A DNA stretch of 64,000 nt from Bacteroidales bacterium (GTDB taxonomy: Bacteria; Bacteroidota; Bacteroidia; Bacteroidales; UBA932): NCBI GenBank assembly GCA_017626555.1, contig JAGAIM010000003.1, positions 62,001-126,000 on the forward strand, written 5' to 3'. Each line of letters starts with the position of its first letter. Position 1 is the stretch's first letter. Shown piece by piece: positions 17,434-25,968 of this stretch. Both the position numbers and the translations under genes were made by a program. The notes under the pieces are model-generated. The model was given only the letters and a program-made list of their open reading frames with translations, was not told the origin of the DNA and searched no databases.

Positions 17434-18069
17434 ATGGCACTATATTTAAGAAAGAAACTTGAAAACAAGGCGGAAATCGCCGTATGGCAGGTCACGGAAA
17501 CCGAAGAAGAGTTGAAGAGTCTCGTGTCGGTTCCTACCGATGAACTTGAAGAAATTTCGCTATACCGGGTGGAAAGCCACAGAAGGCAGAAACTGGCGGT
17601 CAGGGCTCTGCTGAACGAAGTGTTCGAAGACAAGATGTACCTCAACCATCACGACAACGGAAAGCCATACCTCGAAAACAGCGTGACCAACATCAGTATC
17701 ACTCACACAGATAAGTATGTAGCGATAATCATCAGCGATGATGACGAACTTGGCATCGACATCGAGTCTCTCGACAGAGACTTCTCGGTGGTCGAGAAGA
17801 AGGCTCTTTCTGAGGACGAGATCGACGATCTTGAGAAGGAGAAAAGAAATGAGCAACTGGCTATCTATTGGTGCGCAAAAGAAGCCATCTTCAAGAGAAT
17901 GTCCCAGAACAGGGTGGATTTTGCAGAGCAGATAGAGGTGGAGAAATTCAATGTCCGCAAGGAGGGTGAACTGGAGGCCACTTTCATCCACAAGGACGAA
18001 CACGAAGAGGATTTCGAACTTGAATATATGATATTCGACCGTCACGTGCTGGTTTGGCTTGTCGGATAG
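17434..18069 (+). CDS. 4'-phosphopantetheinyl transferase superfamily protein
   Basis: 211 residues. The Sfp-type signature is present: ISITHTDKYVAI near residue 88, the Mg-binding GIDIESLDR near residue 107, and the catalytic WCAKEAIFKR near residue 146. These enzymes move phosphopantetheine from CoA to an acyl or peptidyl carrier protein. No carrier-protein cluster is adjacent, so the partner is unknown; it may serve fatty-acid ACP or an unlinked pathway. The C-terminal portion is rich in Glu/Asp. Preceded by the structured leader and followed by a strong terminator. Confidence 0.9.
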   Translation: MALYLRKKLENKAEIAVWQVTETEEELKSLVSVPTDELEEISLYRVESHRRQKLAVRALLNEVFEDKMYLNHHDNGKPYLENSVTNISITHTDKYVAIIISDDDELGIDIESLDRDFSVVEKKALSEDEIDDLEKEKRNEQLAIYWCAKEAIFKRMSQNRVDFAEQIEVEKFNVRKEGELEATFIHKDEHEEDFELEYMIFDRHVLVWLVG

Positions 18070-18100
18070 CCATTTAAAATATTTCAAATTTAAATATTTT

Positions 18101-18138
18101 ATAACACTCTGTCTATCATTGAATTGGCAGAGTGTTAT
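18101..18138 (+). terminator. Terminator after the phosphopantetheinyl transferase
   Basis: ATAACACTCTG (18101-18111) pairs perfectly with CAGAGTGTTAT (18128-18138), followed by TATTTTTG. Confidence 0.88.
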
Positions 18139-18159
18139 TATTTTTGTTAATAACTTTTA

Positions 18160-18191
18160 TTGGAAAATCAAGAGGATTTGATTTATATTTG
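18160..18191 (+). promoter_or_regulatory. Promoter of nrdD
   Basis: TTG at 18160-18162, 21 bases, then TATATTTG at 18184-18191. It precedes a roughly 100-nt leader with no obvious structure before the nrdD ATG at 18300. Confidence 0.65.
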
Positions 18192-18299
18192 TCTGACCGT
18201 CTGAGAACGGCCTTCACAAAAGGAAACTCCCAAAAGATAAATAACAAACTGACGGATCTCTCTCCCCGGAGTTCCTGTCTTACTGACACTCATACAGTT

Positions 18300-20507
18300 A
18301 TGGTAAAGCACGTGGTAAAGCGCGACGGAAGAGTCGTGATATTTGACAACAGGAAGATAGTTGACGCCATCCTCAAGGCAATGAATGTAACCGAGGAAGG
18401 AGAGGATATCGTACTTGCGGCGGAGATTGCTTCGGCCATTTCCAAGATCAATGTTGACAATATGAGCGTGGAGGATATCCAGGATCAGGTCGAGTACGAG
18501 TTGATGAACAGCCCGCGCAAGGAAGTGGCGAAGAAATATATCGCATACCGCAATCAGCGCAACCTTGCCAGAAGCGCCAAGTCACGCGAGATATTCCAGG
18601 AGATCATCGACGCCCAGGCAACGGAGATCACCCGTGAGAACGCGAATATGAATGCCGACACTCCTGCAGGAATGATGATGAAGTTCGCTTCGGAGTCAAC
18701 AAAATCATACGTTGACGAGTGTCTGCTGTCAGAGGATGTGAAGGAGGCTGTAAAGAACAACTATATACACATCCACGACAAGGACTACTACCCTACAAAG
18801 AGCCTTACCTGCATACAGCACCCGCTGGACAAGATTCTTGAGGACGGATTCTTCGCCGGACACGGTGAGTCACGCCCGGCAAAACGCATCGAGACTGCAA
18901 GTATCCTGGGCTGTATCTCAATGGAGACCGTGCAGAACGAGATGCACGGAGGTCAGGCCATACCGGCTTTCGACTTCTATATGGCTCCGTTCGTAAGAAA
19001 GACGTTCCAGGAGGAACTGGATAAGATAGGTGAAATCAACGGCGAAAGTTACGCCCGTCTTTACGACGCCCCTATCGATGACTACCTTAAGCGCGACCTT
19101 ATCGGAATCCAGGGTGATGACAGGGTGATCCAGCACGCAATGAATATGACCGTAAGCCGCGTGCATCAGTCTATGGAAGCATTCGTACACAATATGAACT
19201 CCATCCACTCACGTGGAGGAAATCAGGTGGTGTTCAGTTCTATAAATTATGGCACAGACACTTCTGCAGAAGGCCGCTGCGTCATCCGCGAACTTCTCAA
19301 CACCACATACGAAGGTGTGGGCAACGGTTCTACAGCCATCTTCCCTATCCAGATATGGAAGAAAAAGAGAGGCGTGAGTTATCTGCCGGAAGACCGCAAC
19401 TACGACCTTTACAAATTTGCCTGCAAGGTGTCTGCACGTCGTTTCTTCCCTAACTTCGTGAATCTCGACGCTCCGTTCAACCATCACGAACTCTGGAAGG
19501 CAGACGACCCGAAGAGGTATCAGTGGGAGGTAGCGACAATGGGATGCCGTACCCGCGTGTTCGAGAATCGCTTCGGACCTAAAACCTCCATCGGCCGCGG
19601 AAACCTCTCGTTCACGACAATAAATATTGTGAAACTCGCCATCGAGTGTATGGGCATTGAGAACCGCGAAGACAGGATCCACGAATTCTTCAAGAAACTC
19701 GATCGTACCCTCGAGATTGCAGCCAAACAACTCAATGAAAGGTTCAATTTCCAGAAAACTGCCCTCAAGAAGCAGTTCCCTCTCCTTATGGGGGCTCTGT
19801 GGATGGATAGTGATAAACTCGGCGAGAATGACACCATTGAATCCGTAATCAACCACGGAACCTTGGGTATCGGTTTCATCGGTCTGGCTGAGACCCTCAT
19901 CGCCCTTATCGGCAAGCACCACGGAGAATCAGCAGAGGCTCAGGAACTCGGACTTCGCATCGTGACATTTATGAGAAGCAAGATCAACGAATTCTGTGAG
20001 ACATACAAGCACAATTACAGCGTGCTTGCAACTCCTGCTGAGGGCCTTGCAGGACGTTTCACAAGGGGCGACAAGAAGAAATTCGGAATCATCCCGGACG
20101 TTACCGACAAGGACTATTACACCAACTCCAACCACGTTCCGGTTTATTATAAATGTACTCCGAAACACAAGGCTGAGATCGAAGGTCCTTACCACGCACT
20201 CACCGGCGGCGGACATATCTTCTATGTGGAGATCGACGGAGATGCCACACACAATCCTGAGGCTATAATGAACATCGTGGACCTTATGGACAAGTATGAT
20301 ATCGGCTATTGTTCGGTCAACCACAACCGCAACCGCTGTATGGACTGCGGATTCGAGAATGCTGAAAAGAACCTCACTAAGTGTCCTCATTGTGGTGGAG
20401 ATCACATAGACCAACTCCAGCGCATCACCGGCTATCTTGTCGGTACAACCAGTCGTTGGAACGGAGGAAAACTTGCAGAACTCCGTGACCGCGTGGTTCA
20501 CGAATAA
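18300..20507 (+). CDS. nrdD: Anaerobic (class III) ribonucleoside-triphosphate reductase
   Basis: 735 residues. An N-terminal ATP-cone (KHVVKRDGRVVIFDNRKIVDAI, residues 1-95) gives allosteric control. The large 10-stranded barrel follows, with the catalytic Cys region around LTCIQHPLDKIL and METVQNEMHGGQA. The C-terminus has the zinc-ligand Cys pairs RCMDCGF and KCPHCGG, then the glycyl-radical loop ITGYLVGTTSRWNGGKLAELRDRV. It makes dNTPs from NTPs using formate in strict anoxia. The longer frame starting at 18132 includes the promoter; ATG 18300 begins at the ATP-cone. Its activase nrdG is convergent immediately downstream rather than co-directional, separated by palindrome A. Confidence 0.96.
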   Translation: MVKHVVKRDGRVVIFDNRKIVDAILKAMNVTEEGEDIVLAAEIASAISKINVDNMSVEDIQDQVEYELMNSPRKEVAKKYIAYRNQRNLARSAKSREIFQEIIDAQATEITRENANMNADTPAGMMMKFASESTKSYVDECLLSEDVKEAVKNNYIHIHDKDYYPTKSLTCIQHPLDKILEDGFFAGHGESRPAKRIETASILGCISMETVQNEMHGGQAIPAFDFYMAPFVRKTFQEELDKIGEINGESYARLYDAPIDDYLKRDLIGIQGDDRVIQHAMNMTVSRVHQSMEAFVHNMNSIHSRGGNQVVFSSINYGTDTSAEGRCVIRELLNTTYEGVGNGSTAIFPIQIWKKKRGVSYLPEDRNYDLYKFACKVSARRFFPNFVNLDAPFNHHELWKADDPKRYQWEVATMGCRTRVFENRFGPKTSIGRGNLSFTTINIVKLAIECMGIENREDRIHEFFKKLDRTLEIAAKQLNERFNFQKTALKKQFPLLMGALWMDSDKLGENDTIESVINHGTLGIGFIGLAETLIALIGKHHGESAEAQELGLRIVTFMRSKINEFCETYKHNYSVLATPAEGLAGRFTRGDKKKFGIIPDVTDKDYYTNSNHVPVYYKCTPKHKAEIEGPYHALTGGGHIFYVEIDGDATHNPEAIMNIVDLMDKYDIGYCSVNHNRNRCMDCGFENAEKNLTKCPHCGGDHIDQLQRITGYLVGTTSRWNGGKLAELRDRVVHE

Positions 20508-20522
20508 AAGAGACATTGGCTG

Positions 20523-20601
20523 AACACCATCCCTCGGTTGTAGGCGAGCGAAGCATATCCATATACTTCTGCGAAGCGAGCCACAACCGAGGGATGGTGT
20601 T
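20523..20601. repeat. Palindromic element, family 1 (copy A)
   Basis: A 19-bp perfect inverted repeat: arms 20523-20541 and 20583-20601, reading AACACCATCCCTCGGTTGT and its complement. It encloses a 41-base core that, read on the minus strand, matches the cores at 39093 and 46774 (GGCTCGC...GCAGAAG...TATGGATATGCTTCGCTCGC). The arms are unrelated to those of the other copies. It sits between the convergent stops of nrdD and nrdG. There is no T-run, so it is not a classical terminator. Confidence 0.85.
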
Positions 20602-20616
20602 ATCAAGGATGGTAAC

Positions 20617-21132
20617 CTATTTATAAGGAGTTATTGAAACGGTACCGTCAATGATATCGTCTTCTTCTTTTGTAAGATGTATGATCCTTTGATTGGAACT
20701 GCCACGGAAATGAAGATCAGGATCGCGCAACTCCGCTACAAACGGTCCGTCCACCAGAGTATCTATATATGGAAGTATCTGCCTGAGACGCTCGTCAGCC
20801 TGGATTTCCTCGTATGTAAATCCGGTGTAGCACCATATATTCTTGCCTGTCTCCTCCTTGATGCGACGCGCCAGTTCAGTAAAAGCCTCGACCTGATAGA
20901 GAGGATCACCACCGGAAAAAGTCACATTGGCAAATTCATCTGCCTTGACAATCTCTAGAAGTTCGTCGATATCGACTTCCCTGCCCCCATTGAAATCCCA
21001 GGACTGGGGATTATGGCAGCCCGGACAATGATGGGCGCATCCCGCACAATATATAGATGTGCGGAATCCCGGCCCGTCAGCCATTGTCTCTTCCAATATA
21101 TCCAGTATCCTTATCTTCAAAGTGTCACGCAT
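20617..21132 (-). CDS. nrdG: Anaerobic ribonucleotide reductase activating protein
   Basis: 171-residue radical-SAM activase that installs the glycyl radical on NrdD. The 4Fe-4S motif is CAHHCPGCH near residue 30 (CxxxCxxC), followed by the SAM-binding NVTFSGGDPLYQ near residue 72 and WCYTGFTYEE. ATG 21132 (MRDTLKIRILD) is preferred over a TTG 18 bases upstream. It follows the SDR gene in the same direction, with palindrome 21161-21188 between them. Confidence 0.95.
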   Translation of the reverse strand: MRDTLKIRILDILEETMADGPGFRTSIYCAGCAHHCPGCHNPQSWDFNGGREVDIDELLEIVKADEFANVTFSGGDPLYQVEAFTELARRIKEETGKNIWCYTGFTYEEIQADERLRQILPYIDTLVDGPFVAELRDPDLHFRGSSNQRIIHLTKEEDDIIDGTVSITPYK

Positions 21133-21160
21133 CTTCTTGTATTTCAACAACTTACCTATT

Positions 21161-21188
21161 ATGCCTACTGCATCTGCGCAGCAGGCAT
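21161..21188. repeat. Short palindromic element (copy 1)
   Basis: ATGCCTACTGC (21161-21171) and GCAGCAGGCAT (21178-21188) pair with one mismatch around a 6-base loop and are followed by TTTAC. The element at 41836-41863 shares ATGCCTRCTG, CAGCAGGCAT and the trailing TTTAC. It fills the gap between the SDR stop and the nrdG start. Confidence 0.65.
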
Positions 21189-21212
21189 TTTACATATCAG
21201 ACTGAGGATCAA

Positions 21213-22355
21213 TCAATTATCCGCCACCAATCTATCGAGATGGCCTGGGCGGATGTCATCCCAGGAGCGGATGGCCTCGTATGCCTCACGTGAGCCGTAA
21301 TAGGCAAGGAATTTCTCCTCATCATTTTCCACCCACCACTGGGTTCCGAGCCCTTTCTCGAAAGCAAACGGCTTCATAAACATTTTTACAGCCCAGGCCG
21401 GAGCAAGGAATGCAAGATTATAGAACCACGGCAGTTTTGACTTCATCGAAGCGAAATACTCATCTACAGGGACGTTGGCCCTGAAATGAAGGATTTCTTC
21501 AAGCCCGTCAGCATCCTTATACCACATCCCGTGGAAATTCTTGAGCGCAAACCACTGAGGCTCAAACACTTTCTCAGGAGAAGGCAGTCCCAGCGACGAA
21601 AGCATCCGGTTCATAAACTCATAATTGGTCATACGGTACTGCTCTCCGCTGCTGATGTTGTAAGCCTTGTTCCAGAAACTTTCCGGCACCCAGTCCTCAC
21701 ATACATTTGCCAGCAGACGGCCTGAATCCTCGATCGTAGCCCATTCGAGCACGCCACCCATCGGAACGTGGAAGGCAGTCGGATTCACCACGCTGAGGAT
21801 GCCCGGATATAGAATGCCGCTCTGTCGGAGTGATACCCAGCGGGACAGGCCGGCAGATGCAAAGATTTCCTCCGAACGTATCTTGGAAAGGGCATACATA
21901 TCGAAGAGAGCCGGAGTCTGAGGATCATCCGCACTTCCCCAGTGATGAGGAGGGTTACGGTCGCCATACTGAGCCACCGATCCTATATAGACAACTCTGA
22001 TTTCTGACGCATCAGGCTGAGCGAGAACCGCCTTGACCACATTCTCCGCCGACCCCACATTGACCTTCAGGGTCTTTTCTGGATAATAATCTGCAGCAGG
22101 AGACACCATACCTCCGACGTGAAGAACATAATCAGAACCGGCAACACCCTCCAGCACATCCTCATAACGCATCAGATCGCCCCAGATCACCGTCACGGAT
22201 GCATCCGATAGATAAGGTGCGAGTTTCTTCCTGTTCTTCTTGCTGTCACGCGCAAGAATCCTTATATCGAACCTGTCCTTTCTTTTATATAGTTCCTGAA
22301 ATCCGGCCCAACCCATATTTCCTGTTGCACCGGTAATGAATACTGTCTTTTTCAT
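21213..22355 (-). CDS. NAD-dependent epimerase/dehydratase (extended SDR)
   Basis: 380 residues. The N-terminal Rossmann fold has VFITGATGNMGWAGFQEL (TGxxGxxG) and the active-site YxxxK is in MYALSKIRSEE near residue 174, preceded by VYIGSVAQYG. The substrate-binding half is longer than average, ending after a hydrophobic stretch (WFYNLAFLAPAWAVKMFM near residue 310) that might touch the membrane. The substrate is not identifiable; nucleotide-sugar or sterol-like substrates are both seen in extended SDRs. The start at 22355 is 2 bases beyond the EnvC-like stop; an ATG at 22370 overlapping that gene is possible. Confidence 0.82.
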   Translation of the reverse strand: MKKTVFITGATGNMGWAGFQELYKRKDRFDIRILARDSKKNRKKLAPYLSDASVTVIWGDLMRYEDVLEGVAGSDYVLHVGGMVSPAADYYPEKTLKVNVGSAENVVKAVLAQPDASEIRVVYIGSVAQYGDRNPPHHWGSADDPQTPALFDMYALSKIRSEEIFASAGLSRWVSLRQSGILYPGILSVVNPTAFHVPMGGVLEWATIEDSGRLLANVCEDWVPESFWNKAYNISSGEQYRMTNYEFMNRMLSSLGLPSPEKVFEPQWFALKNFHGMWYKDADGLEEILHFRANVPVDEYFASMKSKLPWFYNLAFLAPAWAVKMFMKPFAFEKGLGTQWWVENDEEKFLAYYGSREAYEAIRSWDDIRPGHLDRLVADN

Positions 22356-22357
22356 AT

Positions 22358-23548
22358 CTATCTCAGCCATTGCTCCGGATTCTGCGGAGACTTTCCCTTC
22401 CACACTTCGAAATGAAGTTGCGTCTGTCCGTTTATAGTATCGATTGTGCCTATGGTCTGACCTGTCTTCACCTTGTCACCGGCCTTGACCACGATTCCTT
22501 TCATCTTGCAATAAAGAGTGAAATAATTTCCGTGCTGGATCAGAACGCACTGGTTATATCCCGGCATAACGAAAACCTGGCTGACAACCCCATCAAAGAC
22601 CGTGTTGACTTCAGCGCCCTTGGAAAGCGCGATATCCACACCGTTATTAGGCGGAAGTTCAAGATTAGTATAAACCGGATGATACTGCTTACCGAAACGG
22701 CTCATCACCGGCCCCTCTGCCGGCCAAGGCAATTTACCCTTGTTCTTGGAAAATTCCCCATCCAGTTTCATATCTACCTGCGTCTTACGGGCATCCTTCT
22801 TCTTCTGATCATCAGTCTTCATAGCCTGCGCTATGATCCGTGCGATCTCTCTATTCAAGGCATTGACTTCCTTCTTCTTGTCCGCCAACTGTTTCTGATA
22901 CTTCTTACGGTCTTTCTGCAAGCGTTTCACCACACCATCCGCCTTATTTTCATCCTTGCGAAGTTCATCCAGTTCCTTCTGTCTGGAAGCCTTGACAGCC
23001 TCAGACTCTTTCTTCATCTGCGCAAGTTTCTCCTTCTTTTGCTCCAATTCATCCTGCATATCACGGATCTTGGAAGCCTCTGACTTCATCTGATTGGAAA
23101 GATTGCGGAAATATCCGAAACGGCGGAAAGCCTGACCGAGATTCTCGCTTGCAAACATATACATATACCACACCTTGGCATCCCTGTTTTTATAGGCACT
23201 CATAACAAGCCTCGAATAGTGGGAAGTCAAAGTGTCGATCCTCACCTGAAGACGATTTATTTCCCTATTGGTCAGATAGATACTGTCAGCATACCTCCTT
23301 ACCTGTCGGTCAGCCTCAGCCACAAGAGCCTTTCGATTGGAAATCTTCTTGCGGATGAGTGAAAGGTCGGACAGCATCGAACTGCTCTGAGAAGCATTGG
23401 CAGCAAGTTGCTTATCGATTATGGCGATTTCTCGCTCAAGCCTTGCCTTCTTTTCTTCCTGAGCCTTGATATCCTGTGCATACGTCCCCAGAGCAAACGC
23501 ACAAAACATCAGCACTACACTCAATATATTCAGACAATGTTTCATCAT
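22358..23548 (-). CDS. EnvC-like murein hydrolase activator with degenerate LytM domain
   Basis: 396 residues: a signal peptide (MKHCLNILSVVLMFCAFALGTYA), a long charged coiled coil from about residue 28 to 255 (KARLEREIAIIDKQL, EQKKEKLAQMKKESEAVKASRQ), then a C-terminal M23/LytM domain. In active M23 peptidases zinc is held by HxxxD and HxH. Here the first motif reads NNGVD and the second TQLHFE, so the first His and the first His of HxH are replaced. That matches EnvC-type activators of cell-wall amidases rather than a peptidase. It overlaps the TPR gene's stop (ATGA). Confidence 0.85.
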   Translation of the reverse strand: MMKHCLNILSVVLMFCAFALGTYAQDIKAQEEKKARLEREIAIIDKQLAANASQSSSMLSDLSLIRKKISNRKALVAEADRQVRRYADSIYLTNREINRLQVRIDTLTSHYSRLVMSAYKNRDAKVWYMYMFASENLGQAFRRFGYFRNLSNQMKSEASKIRDMQDELEQKKEKLAQMKKESEAVKASRQKELDELRKDENKADGVVKRLQKDRKKYQKQLADKKKEVNALNREIARIIAQAMKTDDQKKKDARKTQVDMKLDGEFSKNKGKLPWPAEGPVMSRFGKQYHPVYTNLELPPNNGVDIALSKGAEVNTVFDGVVSQVFVMPGYNQCVLIQHGNYFTLYCKMKGIVVKAGDKVKTGQTIGTIDTINGQTQLHFEVWKGKSPQNPEQWLR

Positions 23549-25260
23549 TTCTTCATAGACTGCTTTCTTGATTTCACTCTCTCTTCAAGATCGGGAACAT
23601 CACCATCGTTCTTTTTCAAAGCCATATTCCAATAAACCATCGCAAGGTCATATTCCTTCAGCGCAAACAGTACCTCAGCATAATGATCCATTATCACTAC
23701 ACTGTCCTTACCACCGTAAAGCATAGCGTGCTTGAAGAATGGCTTGGCTTCCAGCGGCTTGCCCTGAAGATACAATATCCACCCGAAAGTATCCAGATAT
23801 GTAGGATTGTCAGGTTCAGCCTCAATGGTGCGTTTGCTCATATTATATGCCTTCTTCAGGTTCTTACCCTCCATACTAAGGTAATAGGCATAATTGTTAA
23901 GCACATACACATAATCCGGATTTATCTTCAAAGCCTTATCGTATGCCTTGTAAGCCTTCTTATCCTCACCCAACTGATGATATATGTCACCCATAGTTGA
24001 CCAGGCTCTAAGGGTCTTGGAACTGTCACGAGGAGCCACCTCAAGCACCTTGAGGCATATATCCAGCACCTTGTCATAATTCTTGAGATTATAATCGCCC
24101 ACGCTGGCCATCTCCAGGAAAGCGGTCTCCTGAGGGAACTTTCCGAAAGCCGCACGCCCTTCCTCGGACAGATCGTCCCAATCCTCCGAATACATCAGGA
24201 ACTCCACATAATTTGCAGCGGCCGAGATACTCTCAGGCCAAGCCACCAGATTCGCCTTGAAATGCTTCTTTGCTTCTTCGTTCCTGCCCGTAGAGTAATA
24301 ATAGACGGCCGCCGTCTGAAGAATCATACTGTCTGCCGGATGGGCACGCAAAGCCTTGTCCACCACAGTATCGATCTGGGGCATAAAGGAAGTGATGAAT
24401 TTCGGATCCGTTCTTTGTATAACTGCCATAAGATAGTCACTCTTGGCAGCAGCAGGACTGTCCGGGCTTTCCACGTACCTGTCCAGAACATTGAAATAAT
24501 CATCATATTTTCTTGTAAGTCTCAGAGTTTCAGCCTTTCCCACCAACGCAGGGCCATAATCAGGTGCAAGATCAAGAGCCTCGTCATAATAAGCCAGAGC
24601 AGTGGAATCATTATACATAGACATCTGATAATCTGCCAGAGTTGAAAGAACGTAAGGTGATGAAAACTCTCCATTATACTCCTCAAGAGATTTATAGGCA
24701 TCCTCCTGTCTGCCAAGCATACGTAGAAGATTGAACCTGTAAACAGCAATGGATTCCGTCATTCCGAACACGGTTTCGATTTCTTTCAGAGTTTCCAGAG
24801 CCTTTTCATACTCTCTCTGTGCAGCGTAAGTCTCCACCAGATCGAAATATAGATCGCTCCGCTTCGGAAAATCCTCGAGAAGTTTCTCATACATATCTAC
24901 AGTGAGTTCCGGACGAGATGTGACGGAATATAGACGAGCCAGTTTATAACGATACCAGAAATTGTCCGGATCGGCTTCTGAAGCCATTACAAGAGCCTGT
25001 TCCGCCATTTCAAGATCGTCCGATGCAATAGAGCATTGTGCGATGTAATACCAGGCAGCATCATTCGAAGGATCTTCGGCAATCACTTCCTTCAGGATCT
25101 TCATAGCACCGTCAATATCCTGTCCATTATATCTCTCTACCGCTGTAAGGATAAGATTGGAGGCTGCCGCTCCTTTCCTTTCGCTCTGCGCATAAACTGC
25201 GGATGACGCCCCAAGAAGAAGCATTGCAGAAAGAATCACATATATTATATTCTGTTTCAT
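23545..25260 (-). CDS. Exported tetratricopeptide-repeat protein
   Basis: 571 residues with a signal peptide (MKQNIIYVILSAMLLLGASSAVYAQ). At least ten TPR-like helical hairpins run from residue 30 to the end, for instance DAAWYYIAQCSIASDDLEMAEQAL, YYDEALDLAPDYGPALVG and AYKAYDKALKINPDYVYVLNNYAYYL. Such proteins scaffold envelope complexes, and the overlap with the EnvC-like gene suggests a cell-wall role. ATG 25260 is used because the longer frame starts upstream of the signal peptide and runs through the -7 box. Confidence 0.87.
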   Translation of the reverse strand: MKQNIIYVILSAMLLLGASSAVYAQSERKGAAASNLILTAVERYNGQDIDGAMKILKEVIAEDPSNDAAWYYIAQCSIASDDLEMAEQALVMASEADPDNFWYRYKLARLYSVTSRPELTVDMYEKLLEDFPKRSDLYFDLVETYAAQREYEKALETLKEIETVFGMTESIAVYRFNLLRMLGRQEDAYKSLEEYNGEFSSPYVLSTLADYQMSMYNDSTALAYYDEALDLAPDYGPALVGKAETLRLTRKYDDYFNVLDRYVESPDSPAAAKSDYLMAVIQRTDPKFITSFMPQIDTVVDKALRAHPADSMILQTAAVYYYSTGRNEEAKKHFKANLVAWPESISAAANYVEFLMYSEDWDDLSEEGRAAFGKFPQETAFLEMASVGDYNLKNYDKVLDICLKVLEVAPRDSSKTLRAWSTMGDIYHQLGEDKKAYKAYDKALKINPDYVYVLNNYAYYLSMEGKNLKKAYNMSKRTIEAEPDNPTYLDTFGWILYLQGKPLEAKPFFKHAMLYGGKDSVVIMDHYAEVLFALKEYDLAMVYWNMALKKNDGDVPDLEERVKSRKQSMKK

Positions 25261-25290
25261 AGTATCCTTTTTGTACTGAAAGAAAACATA

Positions 25291-25298
25291 CAAAAATA
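25291..25298 (-). promoter_or_regulatory. -7 promoter element of the TPR-envC-SDR-nrdG operon
   Basis: Minus-strand TATTTTTG lies 30 bases before the TPR-gene ATG. Confidence 0.5.
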
Positions 25299-25425
25299 AC
25301 ACTCAATTTCGGGAAATTCCATATTTTTGGGAAAAATGTGCTTGTGATGCAACAATATGGATCCCATTTGCATCTTTATTGAGCACAAACAATAGAACAA
25401 CCTTCGGGATCCAACTTAGAGAACC

Positions 25426-25968
25426 GTGGCAGAAACCTTTGACTATCAACTGATTGATTTGTGCATAAAAGGAGATCGAGCGTCCCAGAAGGCCCTGTAT
25501 GACCGTCTGGCTCCTCGTATGTTCCCTTTATGCATACGATATATCGGTGACAGGGTACAGGCAGAAGATATTCTGCAGGAAGGCTTCATAACACTCTTCT
25601 CAAAACTGGAAAACTACAAGGGAGAAGGTTCCTTTGAAGGATGGGCAAGAAAGATCTTTGTAACGACTGCACTTATGAGCCTCAGGAAGAAGGATGCTTT
25701 GAAGATGAGTGAAGAACTCGACATAGTGAGAGGAATGAAAGACGATCTTCCTTCGCAGGGACAGAACATCGGATACAAAGAACTTATGAAACTTGTAACC
25801 GAACTGCCCACCGGATTCCGGACTGTATTCAATATGTATGCGATAGAGGGGTATTCACATAAGGAGATCGGAGATATGCTCGGAATATCTGAGACCACGT
25901 CCAGGACGCAACTCAGCAGGGCAAGAATCTGGTTGCAGAAAAAGATTAAGGAGATTGAAAATGTTTGA
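25426..25968 (+). CDS. ECF RNA polymerase sigma factor (second copy)
   Basis: 180 residues. Sigma-2 is near residues 15-85 (YDRLAPRMFPLCIRYIGDRVQAEDILQEGFITLFSKL, GWARKIFVTTALMSLRKK) and sigma-4 near residues 118-175 (LPTGFRTVFNMYAIEGYSHKEIGDMLGISETTSRTQLSRAR). GTG start. It is distinct from the factor at 10.7 kb. The next gene begins 8 bases before its stop, so the two are translationally coupled, and the partner is a plausible membrane regulator. Confidence 0.93.
   Translation: MAETFDYQLIDLCIKGDRASQKALYDRLAPRMFPLCIRYIGDRVQAEDILQEGFITLFSKLENYKGEGSFEGWARKIFVTTALMSLRKKDALKMSEELDIVRGMKDDLPSQGQNIGYKELMKLVTELPTGFRTVFNMYAIEGYSHKEIGDMLGISETTSRTQLSRARIWLQKKIKEIENV

Noticed and set aside
18132-18299. 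56-residue N-terminal extension of NrdD
   Set aside because: It would include the promoter at 18160-18191. The ATP-cone begins at ATG 18300.
20523-20601. Ordinary rho-independent terminator between nrdD and nrdG
   Set aside because: The stem is strong but has a 41-base conserved loop and no T-run on either side, and the same core recurs elsewhere. It may still stop transcription.
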